A stretch of DNA of 64,000 bases. Source: Streptomyces bacillaris (lineage in GTDB: Bacteria; Actinomycetota; Actinomycetes; Streptomycetales; Streptomycetaceae). Position 1 is the stretch's first letter, and the number at the start of each line of letters is the position of its first letter. The position numbers and the translations under genes were made by a program. Below, one piece after another: positions 9,271-18,100 of the stretch. Where the stretch lies: the NCBI RefSeq assembly GCF_003268675.1, contig NZ_CP029378.1, forward strand, positions 5,022,001-5,086,000, in the 5' to 3' direction. Below the pieces are notes generated by a model. The model had not been told where the DNA came from. It made no database searches and was given only the letters and a program-made list of their open reading frames with translations.

Positions 9271-9330
9271 GCCGACCCCCTCTCCCTCTCCCGGGGGAGC
9301 ACCCGCCGGGGCTGAGCCCCGCCCGCGCGG

Positions 9331-9421
9331 TCGCCGCTCCCGTACATAACAGATCTCACCGCTCCTGGACGTACCGGATGTCACCGCTCCCGTACGTCCT
9401 GGGTCTCACCGCTCCGGTACG
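9331..9421. repeat. 25-bp imperfect tandem repeat, four copies
   Basis: Copies start at 9331, 9356, 9381 and 9406, each beginning TCACCGCTCC or TCGCCGCTCC with an exact 25-bp period; the last is partial. Read on the minus strand, each copy ends in GGAGCGGTGA or a one-base variant. The copy at 9406 supplies the stop codon of the membrane protein gene, so the array looks like serial duplication of that gene's 3' end. Confidence 0.7.
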
Positions 9422-10635
9422 CGCGCCAGCACCTCTCCCGTGCGCGGGCTGTACGCCAGCACCGACGCGTCCCCCGGCAGCTTCTGGAACCGGGTCAGCA
9501 GCACCCACCGCACCCCGTACCGCCCGGTGATCCGGTCCCGTTCCTCCTGCGGGGTCGCCGCCTTCAGGTACTCCGCCACCGCCCTGCCCCGGGCGCGCCG
9601 CTCCGCCGCCGGGAGGCCCGCGTCCGGCAGCCCCTCCGCGAGGACGTACGCCCCGTGCCCGGCCAGGGCGTACATCGCCGGGCGGCTGTCCGTCAGCACC
9701 ACCTCACCGGGCGGGATGTGCGCGGTGGCCCAGGTGTACGGCTCCCCGGTCACCGGGGCACCGCCGGTCGCCGGGCGGCTCGTGGCACCGGCCGACGACG
9801 GGGCCTGCTCGGCGGTGAGCCCGCTGTAGTACGGCCACACCGCCGCCACGGCCGCCGCACAGAGCGCGGCCAGCGCCCACCGCCGTACCGTCGGCCTGAT
9901 CCGGGTCCGCTGCACCACCGCGATCAGCGCGACCACGCCCAGCGCCGCCCCGAACGCCGTCGGCGGATGCACCAGCAGGACGAGCCCGAGCAGCGCCCCG
10001 ATCCCCGCCGCCTCCGCCCACCGGGGGCACCGCCCCGGCAGCCGTCCGGCGACCGGGCGGGGGACCCGGGTGACCGCGCGCCCGGTCCACGCCCACAGAT
10101 GCAGGGTGACCGCCACCGCGAACGTGCTCGGCGCGCTCCACCTCCCCGGGTCCGCCCAGTGGATCAGGGCCAGCGGGATCAGGGCGAGGACCGGCACCCA
10201 GCGGTTCGGGGTCAGTACCCGGGCCAGCCGGCCGATCCCGGTCAGCAGCAGCGCCAGGTTCACCGCCGCCGACAGCGCCAGCACGGTCTGCCCGGAGAGC
10301 CCGCTCGCCCGGGCGCCCAGCCCCTGGAGCACGGCGTACGGGGAGTAGTGCGCGCTGGCCACGGCCGGCAGGTCCGTCATCGGGAACGTCGGGTGCAGCA
10401 GGTCGGCCCGCAGCCGTTCGACGACGGCCGCGTTCAGCCCGGCCTCGCAGCACATGGGTACCTGCCAGGCCGCCGCCGAGAGCACGGCCCACAGCAGACC
10501 GGCCAGCAGGACGTAGGGCGAGGGCAGCCACCGGGGCGCCGCGACGTACTGGTCGACGCCGTCGGCGGCCGCGCGCGGGGGCGACGAGGGAGGGGCGTCG
10601 GACGGGGCGGGGGTGGCGGAAGAGGGGAGGGACAC
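9406..10635 (-). CDS. Polytopic membrane protein of unknown function
   Basis: About 409 residues give at least eight hydrophobic spans, beginning YVLLAGLLWAVLSAAAW and ending near ALAALCAAAVAAVWPY. A soluble C-terminal domain of about 120 residues follows (ITGRYGVRWVLLTRFQKLPG). The hydrophobic core with short polar loops resembles GT-C glycosyltransferase or YfhO-like proteins, but no catalytic signature was recognised, so the function is left open. The GTG at 10635 is the preferred start. The frame stays open to 11166, but the upstream translation is Pro/Arg-rich and unlike protein. The true start could lie somewhat further upstream. Confidence 0.6.
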   Translation of the reverse strand: MSLPSSATPAPSDAPPSSPPRAAADGVDQYVAAPRWLPSPYVLLAGLLWAVLSAAAWQVPMCCEAGLNAAVVERLRADLLHPTFPMTDLPAVASAHYSPYAVLQGLGARASGLSGQTVLALSAAVNLALLLTGIGRLARVLTPNRWVPVLALIPLALIHWADPGRWSAPSTFAVAVTLHLWAWTGRAVTRVPRPVAGRLPGRCPRWAEAAGIGALLGLVLLVHPPTAFGAALGVVALIAVVQRTRIRPTVRRWALAALCAAAVAAVWPYYSGLTAEQAPSSAGATSRPATGGAPVTGEPYTWATAHIPPGEVVLTDSRPAMYALAGHGAYVLAEGLPDAGLPAAERRARGRAVAEYLKAATPQEERDRITGRYGVRWVLLTRFQKLPGDASVLAYSPRTGEVLARVPER

Positions 10636-11182
10636 AGGACATGGGTTCCGTGTCCGGGGCCGTCCCTCCCGGCCGCCACTCTTCCGGGCGAAGCACGGGA
10701 GAGGCCTGAGCGGGGGCCCGGCGGTTCTTCCGGGGAGCAAGGGGTGGCGGAGCGGCCGGGTGGAGCGGCCGGGGAGATCGGTAGGGGGCGTTGGGCCGAC
10801 CGCCGCTCCGAGGTGGCGGGAGACCGGGGGCGGGTGCAGGGAGTGCCGGTAGGAGGGCTCCCGCGGCGGCCTGGGTGCCGCCGCGTCGGCTCCGCGCCCG
10901 GAGGGGGACAGCGGCAGCGGCAGGCTGTTCGTCTCGCCGAGGAGGGGCCCAGGAGCAGCGCCCAGGAGGATGATCCGCCGCACCACCCGCTCGGCCGCGT
11001 TCCCGTCGTCGTACGGACCGGGGGCGCCGGATCGGGCGACATACGCGGCGAAGCGGCCCGGTTCCGGGAAACCGGGCCGCTTCGGACGACCGGACCGCCT
11101 CGGACCGACGTACGGCTGTACGTGCCGACTGCGGCTGTACGTGCCGCCGTGCGCGGTTCCGGGCAACGGGGGCCTTACGAGG
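10636..11182. other. 547-bp region between membrane protein and sugar permease genes
   Basis: Both flanking genes are on the minus strand. The region holds a terminator hairpin (11051-11082), a 19-bp tandem duplication of GGCTGTACGTGCCG (starts 11114 and 11133), and the promoter or possibly an N-terminal extension of the membrane protein. No other supportable gene was seen. Confidence 0.4.
11051..11082 (-). terminator. Terminator of the first sugar ABC operon
   Basis: AAGCGGCCCGGTT and AACCGGGCCGCTT form a perfect 13-bp stem with loop CCGGGA, about 100 bp downstream of the last permease stop codon. The AA/TT ends give short A/U flanks on either strand. Confidence 0.7.
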
Positions 11183-12061
11183 TCACTTGACCGCCCCCGC
11201 CATGACGCCCGACACGAACTGCCGCTGGAAGGCGAAGAACACCGCCAGCGGGATCACCATCGACACGAACGCGCCCGGCGCCAGCACGTCGATGTTGTTG
11301 CCGAACTGCCGCACCTGCTGCTGGAGCGCCACGGTGATCGGTGGCGAGTCGGAGCCCGCGAAGATCAGCGCCACCAGCATGTCGTTCCACACCCACAGGA
11401 ACTGGAAGATCCCGAGCGAGGCGATCGCCGGACCGCCCAGCGGCATCACGACCCGGGTGAAGAGACGGATCTCGCCCGCCCCGTCGAGCCGCGCCGCCTC
11501 CAGCAGTTCGCGCGGGATCTCCGCGAAGAAGTTCCGCAGCAGGAAGATCGCGAACGGCAGCCCGAAGGCCGTGTGGAACAGGACCACCCCGAGCGTCGTC
11601 TCGAAGATCCCTATGGTGCCGAAGAGTTCGGAGACCGGGATCAGCGCGACCTGTACGGGGACCACCAACAGGCCCACGACCAGCAGGAACCACCAGTCGC
11701 GGCCGGGGAAGTCCAGCCAGGCGAAGGCGTATCCGGCGAGCGAGCCGATCACCACCACCAGGACGGTGGACGGCACGGTGATCATGACGGTGTTGAGAAG
11801 CGATCCCGTGATCGTCGAATTGTCCAGCAGACGCTGGTAGTTGGAGAAGGTCAGCTCGGACGGGGCGGTGAACACCCGCCACCAGCCGGTGGCGGCGATG
11901 TCCTCGGGCGCGCGGAGCGACGAGAAGAACAGTCCGATCGTCGGCATGATCCAGAAGAGGGCGACCAGGACCAGGAAGACCCGCATCACCCCGCCACCGG
12001 CGCGGGCGGCGATCCGGGCGGCGAGGGACCGCGTGGCCTTGGGTTCCGTCGGCGTACTCAT
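11183..12061 (-). CDS. Carbohydrate ABC transporter permease (MalG type)
   Basis: The 292-residue permease has six membrane spans and the EAA loop PRELLEAARLDGAGEIRLFT, which contacts the ATPase in CUT1 importers. The ATG at 12061 overlaps the stop codon of the upstream permease (ATGA), so the two are translationally coupled. It is the last gene of the binding protein-permease-permease operon. The operon has no ATPase gene; in Streptomyces such importers are usually driven by the shared ATPase MsiK. Confidence 0.92.
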   Translation of the reverse strand: MSTPTEPKATRSLAARIAARAGGGVMRVFLVLVALFWIMPTIGLFFSSLRAPEDIAATGWWRVFTAPSELTFSNYQRLLDNSTITGSLLNTVMITVPSTVLVVVIGSLAGYAFAWLDFPGRDWWFLLVVGLLVVPVQVALIPVSELFGTIGIFETTLGVVLFHTAFGLPFAIFLLRNFFAEIPRELLEAARLDGAGEIRLFTRVVMPLGGPAIASLGIFQFLWVWNDMLVALIFAGSDSPPITVALQQQVRQFGNNIDVLAPGAFVSMVIPLAVFFAFQRQFVSGVMAGAVK

Positions 12062-13431
12062 CGCTGCCTCTCCTTCCGTATCCGCCGGATGTTGAAGAGC
12101 ATCACCGGCAGCACCAGGAGCAGCAGAAGCACCGCGATGGCGCTGCCGATGCCCAGGTCGGCGTCCGTGCCGAAGGAGGACCGGTACAGCTGGAGGGCCA
12201 GGACGTTGGCGTCGTCCTGGGTGGAGCCCGGCGCGATGATGAAGACCAGGTCGAAGACCTTCAGCACGTTGATCATCAGCGTCACCAGCACCACCGCCAG
12301 CACGGGCGCCAGCATCGGCACGGTGATCCGGCGGAACACCTGCCACTCGTTGGCGCCGTCCACCCGGGCCGCCTCCAGGAGTTCGCGCGGCAGCCCGGCG
12401 AGACCGGCTGCGATCAGCACCATCGCGAACCCGGCCCACATCCACACGTAACTCCCGATGATCCCGGGGGTGACGAGCGTCGGGCCGAGCCAGTCGACCC
12501 CGTTGTACGGCTCGCGGAAGTTCTCGGCGGGCAGTCGCAGTCGGGCCCCGTCCGCCGACGCGGGCAGGGTGAACACCCCGTCGGCCCCGGCGGTCGCGGT
12601 GGCGACGACCTTGCCGTCCCGGACCGCCTCCACCTTCAGCCCCTTCAGCCCCAGCTCCTCCGGGTCGACGACATTCGGCTTCCCGCCGCCGCCCCGGGTG
12701 AAGTCCAGCCAGGCCGTCCCGGTGATCGCGTCCCCGTCCGCCACCGGGTCCGCCTTCGCCGGGCGGGCGTCGGCGGGCATCTTGGCCGGGGCCACGCCCA
12801 CCAGCGGCACCTGGACCGGCACCCCGGCCCGTACCGGCTCCTTGGAGACGTACGACCCGCCCTCACCCTTCTCCAGCGGATGGACGGGCAGCGGCCGCGC
12901 CTTGGGGAAGCCCGCCGACTCGCTGAACATGTCGTGCACGCTCACCGCGACGGCGTTGGCCACCCCGCGCTCGGGCGCCTGGTCGTAGACGAGCCGGAAG
13001 ATGATGCCCGCCGCCAGCATCGAGATCGCCATCGGCATGAAGACGATCAGCTTGAACGCCGTGCCCCAGCGGATGCGTTCGGTCAGCACCGCGAAGATCA
13101 GGCCCAGCGCGGTGGCGACGGTCGGGGCGAAGACCACCCAGATCGCGTTGTTCTTCACCGCGGTGAGGATCGTCTCGTCGGTGAAGAGCGCCTTGTAGTT
13201 GTCGATCCCGGCGAAGCCCGTACCGGCCTGGTCGAAGAACGACCGGTAGACCGAATAGCCGATCGGGTAGACCACCAGCGCGCCGAGCAGCACCAGCGCG
13301 GGGAGCAGGAACGCGGCCGCGATGACCTTACGGGTCCCGGTCACACTCCGGGCTCCGGGCTTGGGGGACGGGCGCCGGTCCGTGGAGGCGGAGGGCGCCG
13401 CGCCGGCACCCTCCGCGTTCGTCGTCGCCAC
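12058..13431 (-). CDS. Carbohydrate ABC transporter permease (MalF type) with large extracytoplasmic insertion
   Basis: The 457 residues exceed the usual length of about 300. Spans 1-3 lie at about 38-58, 95-117 and 126-148. Residues about 150-312 are hydrophilic, and the remaining spans follow from 322 with the EAA loop PRELLEAARVDGANEWQVF. Residues 261-305 (GLKGLKVEAVRDGKVVATAT onward) have the alternating pattern of an Ig-like or carboxypeptidase-regulatory beta sandwich. By topology the insertion is extracytoplasmic, the same place as the P2 loop of E. coli MalF, which touches the binding protein. It starts 4 bp after the binding-protein gene and overlaps the next permease by 4 bp. Confidence 0.9.
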   Translation of the reverse strand: MATTNAEGAGAAPSASTDRRPSPKPGARSVTGTRKVIAAAFLLPALVLLGALVVYPIGYSVYRSFFDQAGTGFAGIDNYKALFTDETILTAVKNNAIWVVFAPTVATALGLIFAVLTERIRWGTAFKLIVFMPMAISMLAAGIIFRLVYDQAPERGVANAVAVSVHDMFSESAGFPKARPLPVHPLEKGEGGSYVSKEPVRAGVPVQVPLVGVAPAKMPADARPAKADPVADGDAITGTAWLDFTRGGGGKPNVVDPEELGLKGLKVEAVRDGKVVATATAGADGVFTLPASADGARLRLPAENFREPYNGVDWLGPTLVTPGIIGSYVWMWAGFAMVLIAAGLAGLPRELLEAARVDGANEWQVFRRITVPMLAPVLAVVLVTLMINVLKVFDLVFIIAPGSTQDDANVLALQLYRSSFGTDADLGIGSAIAVLLLLLVLPVMLFNIRRIRKERQR

Positions 13432-13435
13432 CGCG

Positions 13436-14797
13436 TCAGCTCTTGTACGCCTTGGCGGCCTCGGACTCCAGCTTCTGCTGGGCCCCCGCGATGTCCTTCG
13501 GGTTCTTCAGGAAGTCCTGGAGGATCTTCCACTGGCCCTTCCCGGGCGTCCCGCCGAACGACTGCGGGGCCTGGTCGGACATGTCGAAGCGGACGTCGTC
13601 CCCGGCCGCGACGAGCGCCTCGGCCATCGTGCGCTGCACGTCGTTGGGGTACGCGGCCGAGTCCAGGTTCTTGTTCGGGGAGATGAACCCGCCCGCCTCC
13701 GCCCAGATCTTCGCCGCGTCCGCCGAGGCCAGCCAGGTCAGCAGCGCCTGGGCGCCCTTGCTGTCCTTCAGCGCCACGGCCGCGTCGCCGCCGGTCACCA
13801 CGGGGGAGTCCGCGCCGACCGCGGGGAACGGGAAGACCTTCGCGTCCGTACCGATCTTCGCCTCGGTCTGCGCGATGTTGATGGAGACGAAGTCGCCCTC
13901 GAAGACCATGGCGCCCTTGGGCTGGTCGCCCCCGGTGAACGTCTGGGTCACCGAGGCCGGGAACTCTGTCTGGAGCGCCCCGTCCGCACCGCCCGCGATC
14001 AGCTCCGGCTTGCCGAACAGCTCGGCCAGCGTCGTCAGCGCGTCCTTGACCGACGGGTCGGTCCACGGGATCTCGTGCTTGGCCAGCTGGTCGTACTTCT
14101 CCGGGCCCGCCTGGGAGAGGTAGACGTTCTCGAACCAGTCGGTGAGCGTCCAGCCGTCGGCGCCCGCTACGGAGACCGGGGTGACCCCGGAGGCGGATAT
14201 GGTCTCCGCGGTGGTGATGAAGTCCTTCCAGGTCTTCGGCTCACTGGCGCCCGCGTTGTCGAAGGCCGCCGCGTTGTACCAGATCAGGGACTTGTTGGCG
14301 GCCTTGAAGTACACCCCGTACTGGGTGCCGTCGACCGCCCCGAGATCCTGCCAGACCTTGGCGTAGTTCTTGGTCAGCTGGGCCTTGGCCTCCTCACCGA
14401 CCGGCTTGGCCCACTTCTTGGCCACCGCCTGCTGGATGGCGCCCACCTGCGGGATCATCGCGACGTCGGGGGGCTCGCCGCCCGCGATCTTCGTACCGAG
14501 GAAGTTGACGATCGGGTCCTGGGCCGGGACGAAGCTGACCTTCGCCCCCGTGCGCTTCTCGAACTCTCCCAGCACCTTGGTGAAGTTGGCCTGCTCGGGC
14601 CCTGTCCAGACCGCGGCGACGGAGATGTTCTCGCCGTCCAGCTTCGGCAGGGTGACGGTGGGGGCGCTGTCCGTGCCCTTGTCCGTCCCGCCGCCCGACT
14701 TCTTCGCATCGCCGCCGTCCCCGCAGCCCGTCAGCGCCAGCGCGCCGACCGCCGTGAGGACGAGGGCTGCCCTGCGTAGGGAAAGGGTTGTCCGCAT
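13436..14797 (-). CDS. Sugar ABC transporter substrate-binding lipoprotein
   Basis: The 453-residue protein begins with a lipoprotein signal ending LALTGCGDGG, so Cys near residue 25 would be lipidated after cleavage. The mature part is a family 1 extracellular solute-binding protein with FVPAQDPIVNFLGTKIAGGE and PDVAMIPQVGAIQQAVAKKW. It would capture an oligosaccharide at the outer face of the membrane and feed the two downstream permeases. The sugar cannot be predicted. The ATG at 14797 is preceded on the minus strand by a GA-rich ribosome site. Confidence 0.92.
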   Translation of the reverse strand: MRTTLSLRRAALVLTAVGALALTGCGDGGDAKKSGGGTDKGTDSAPTVTLPKLDGENISVAAVWTGPEQANFTKVLGEFEKRTGAKVSFVPAQDPIVNFLGTKIAGGEPPDVAMIPQVGAIQQAVAKKWAKPVGEEAKAQLTKNYAKVWQDLGAVDGTQYGVYFKAANKSLIWYNAAAFDNAGASEPKTWKDFITTAETISASGVTPVSVAGADGWTLTDWFENVYLSQAGPEKYDQLAKHEIPWTDPSVKDALTTLAELFGKPELIAGGADGALQTEFPASVTQTFTGGDQPKGAMVFEGDFVSINIAQTEAKIGTDAKVFPFPAVGADSPVVTGGDAAVALKDSKGAQALLTWLASADAAKIWAEAGGFISPNKNLDSAAYPNDVQRTMAEALVAAGDDVRFDMSDQAPQSFGGTPGKGQWKILQDFLKNPKDIAGAQQKLESEAAKAYKS

Positions 14798-15168
14798 CTC
14801 TGCCCCGTCTCTTCCGTACGCGCCCGACTACGTTGTCGTCGCCCGGCCCGCGTCGTCCGTGCGCACAGTCCTACGCCCGGCGCACGGGCCCCGCAATACC
14901 GCCACCGGCCCCAACACGGTGATCGTGATGGCCTCGTGACGTCACGTCAGCAAATGCCGGGGGATGTGGCGGAATGAGGTGAGGAAGGGGCGGGCAGGGG
15001 CAGGAGTGGTAGGTCGGGAGCCGGGCCGGGAGTGTGCGTGGCGGGGCTCGGGGCGGGTGCGTTTCGCGTGTTTACGGGCTCCGGGGGCGTGGGTTCACGT
15101 CGGGGTGCGGTGCGGCTGGGGACGTGTGCTGCCCGGCTCGCGTCGGGTGTGTTTCGGGGCTGACGGGC
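14798..15168. other. 371-bp promoter region of the sugar importer operon
   Basis: It lies between the stop codon of the FHA-FtsK gene and the binding-protein start, both on the minus strand. The clearest element is the perfect 12-bp palindrome CGTGACGTCACG at 14935-14946, about 140 bp upstream of the start codon, a candidate operator. No gene was seen. Confidence 0.45.
14935..14946. promoter_or_regulatory. Palindrome CGTGACGTCACG, candidate operator
   Basis: A perfect 12-bp palindrome with a central CG, upstream of a sugar importer operon. LacI/ROK-family sugar regulators bind palindromes of this kind, but no regulator gene is adjacent, so the assignment is inference from symmetry and position. 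Confidence 0.35.
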
Positions 15169-18100
15169 TCACGTCGGGAACGGGATCAGCGGGGGCAGCC
15201 GCTCGGCGTTCACCGAACGGGCCGCGCGCTCCAGGGCGCTGGCGAGCAGGGCCAGGTCGGTCGGGCCGTTGCCCAGCTCGCGGACCGGGCGGCGGGTCGG
15301 CGGATCACCCATCCGTTCCCACTCCAGCGGTACGACGGTGGGCCGCAGCGTTGCCGTACGCGGGATGCGCCCCGTGACGCGGCCCCCCTGGAACGGCGTC
15401 ACCCGGCCGTCCGGGTGGCCCAACCTGCCCCGGCCCGGGGCCGGTTCGTCCGGGGAAGGCGGCAGGACCGGCGCGTCCAGCACGATGCGCAGCCTCGCCC
15501 CCCGGGCCAGCTCGGTGTCCTCCGTGCGGTCCGGGCGCGCCGAGGTGGCCACCAGGTGCACCCCGAGCCGGCCGCCGTCCCGGGCCACGGCCTCCAGCGC
15601 CCGCACCACGGAACCGGCGGCGGGGCGGCCGGGGCTGCCGAGCCCCGGGGCGACCAGTGCGTCGAAGTCGTCGGCCAGCACCACCAGGCGCGGCAGCGGA
15701 GAGGGCCCCGGGTCCGACGCCCGGGCGGCGACCCGGCGCAGCCGCAGGGTCCCGCTGGCCGCGGAGTCCAGGTCGCCCCGGCGCTCGGCGCCGCTCGGCG
15801 GACGCTGGCCCACGACCCGCCGGGGCTCCGCCTGCTCGACCGCCTCCGCGTGCCGGGCGTGCCAGGTGGCGAAGTCCAGCGGGCCCAGCAACTCGGCGCG
15901 GCGCTTCAGCTCGCCGCCCAGGGCCTGCGCGAACTCCCGCATCCGGACCGGGTCGGAGGCGACGAGGTGGGTGAAGACGTGCGGCAGCTCCGTACAGGGG
16001 AGCAGCCCCTCGCCGCGCTCCTCGGGTTTCCCGCCCGCACCGTCGACCAGCAGGATGCCGAGCCGGTCGGGCCGGGCGGAGGCGGCGAGCGAGGCCGCGA
16101 CGGCCCGCAGCAACTCGGTGCGCCCGCTGCCCGCGGGGCCCTCGATGAGCAGGTGCGGCCCCTCGTCGGCGAGATCGACGCTGAGGGGCCCCCGGGGCCC
16201 GGCACCGAGCACGAGCACGGGCCGCCCGGAGTCACCCGCCTGTGGTGCGTGCCCCGGAGCCTCCCCACCCTGCGGGCCGACCCGGGGGGTGCGGCTGGAG
16301 TCACGGGTCTCCGCGCCCGGGTACGGCGTGCGCTCCGAGTCCCGGGTGTGGGCGCCGGGGTAGGGCGTGCCCCTGGAGTCCCTCGCGTCGGCGCCGGGGT
16401 ACGGCGTGCGGCTGGAGTCCCTGCCCTCCGCGCCCGGGTAGGGCGTGCGGGCCGAGTCGCGGCCGCCGGCGCCGGGGCGAGGCATGCGGCCGGAGCCCCG
16501 GGCCTCGGGGCCCGGGTACGGGGTGTGCCCGTAGTCCACGTCGTCCGTGTCCGGGTACAGCGTGCGGCTGGAGTCCCGGCTGCCGGCCCCTGGGTACGGC
16601 GTACGGCCCGAGCTGCGGCTGTCCGTCCCGGGGTACGGCGTGCGCCCCGAACTCCGGCTCTCCGCGCCCGGGTACGGCGTACGGCCGGAGTCCTGATGCG
16701 TGGCCGAGGGGTACGGCGTACGGCCGGAGTCCCTGGCGTCTGCCCCCGGGTACGGGGTACGGCCGGTGTCCCGGTCGCCCGCCCCCGCCCCCGGATACGG
16801 CGTCCGCCCCGAAGCCGGGTCGCCCGGGTACGCAGTGCGCCCCGAGCCCCGGTCTTCCGTGCCCGGGTACGGCGTCCGGCCCGTACCGGAGTCGCCCGGG
16901 TACGGGATGCGCCCCGACGCCGGGGTGTCCTGGGAGCGGCGGTGCTCGGCTGCTGTGCGCTGGGGGCCCACGCGGGGGCCCGCGCTCAGGGTGCGGCCGG
17001 AGCCGGGGGTCTCCAGGTCCGCCCGGGAGGGGGCGGTGGCGGGGCGGGGGAGCGAGGCGCCCGGCTGGTCGTCCGCCGTGGAGGCCCAGCGGGCCATGAG
17101 CGAGGCCGGGGTCGCGCGGGCCAGGCCCAGCTCGTCCAGCAGCCGGGCCGAGGGCGGCAGCGCGGCCGTCGTCGGGCGGCCCGCCAGTGCGGCCGAACCC
17201 TCGTCGCGCAGGGGCGCCAGCGCCCGCCCGAACCGCTCGGCCCAGGCCGCCGACACCGCGTCCACCGCCGCCACCGTGCCGTGGCCCGCCGCCTGGCCGC
17301 CCGCCGTACGCAGCAGCCGCAACGCCGTCGCCACATCGCCGCTCAGCATCGCGACCGCCCCGCACTCGCGGAAGGCGATCGAGGCCCGGCAGGCGGCGTC
17401 GTACGTCGCGGCCACCGGGGAGGTGGGCGAGGCCGCCGGGGTCTCGGCCAGACAGATCAGATGGATGCCGGCCGCAGCCCCCGCACCGGCCAGCCGGGCC
17501 GTCGTCTCGCGCAGCGCCGCCGTACCGGGGTCGCCGTCCAGCACGACCACCGTGTGCGGGCCCTTGTGCGCGTGGGCGGCGTCGGCCACCTCGGTGCGGT
17601 CCAGGTTCGGCCAGCCGGGGCCGAGCGGACCCTCGTCGAGGCGGCGGACCAGCTCGGCCGTCCGGGCGTCCGCCTGCTCACGGTCGTACGCGAGGAGGAG
17701 CCGGCAGTCCTGCCCGTGCATCGGGCGCAGATGCGGCAGCCACCCCAGCCAGGACCACTCGCGCCGCCGCTCCTCCAGGGAGCGGGAGCGGTCCGTGGAG
17801 ATGAGCACGATCTCCAGGTCGAAGGGGGAGTGCAGGGCGGCGAGCTGGGCCACCGTGGCACGGGCCAGCCCCGCCAGCCGGGCGCGCGGCCCGGCGAGCC
17901 CGAGCGAACCGGCCTCCCGCAGCCCCACCGTCACCGGCACCGACGGCACATCGGCCCGGTCGGTCGTCCCGAGCCGCACCACCAGCGCCTCCGGGTGCCC
18001 GTCGTGGCGCTCCCACAGGCGGGGCCCCGGGCCCAGCGCGGTCAGCAGCACCGCCGCCGGGTCCGGCCAGGTGCCCTCGGGCGCGGACGGCACGGCGGAG

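Noticed and set aside
10636..11166. N-terminal extension of the membrane protein up to 11166
   Set aside because: The frame is open, but the translation is Pro/Arg/Gly-rich without any structure and includes a terminator hairpin of the upstream operon.
9655..11190. Long plus-strand frame opposite the membrane protein and its upstream region
   Set aside because: It is the antisense shadow of a GC-biased gene; composition is Arg/Gly/Pro-rich with no domain.
16281..16905. CRISPR-like array
   Set aside because: The periodicity is in-frame protein repeat of variable units inside a gene, without constant repeats and unique spacers.
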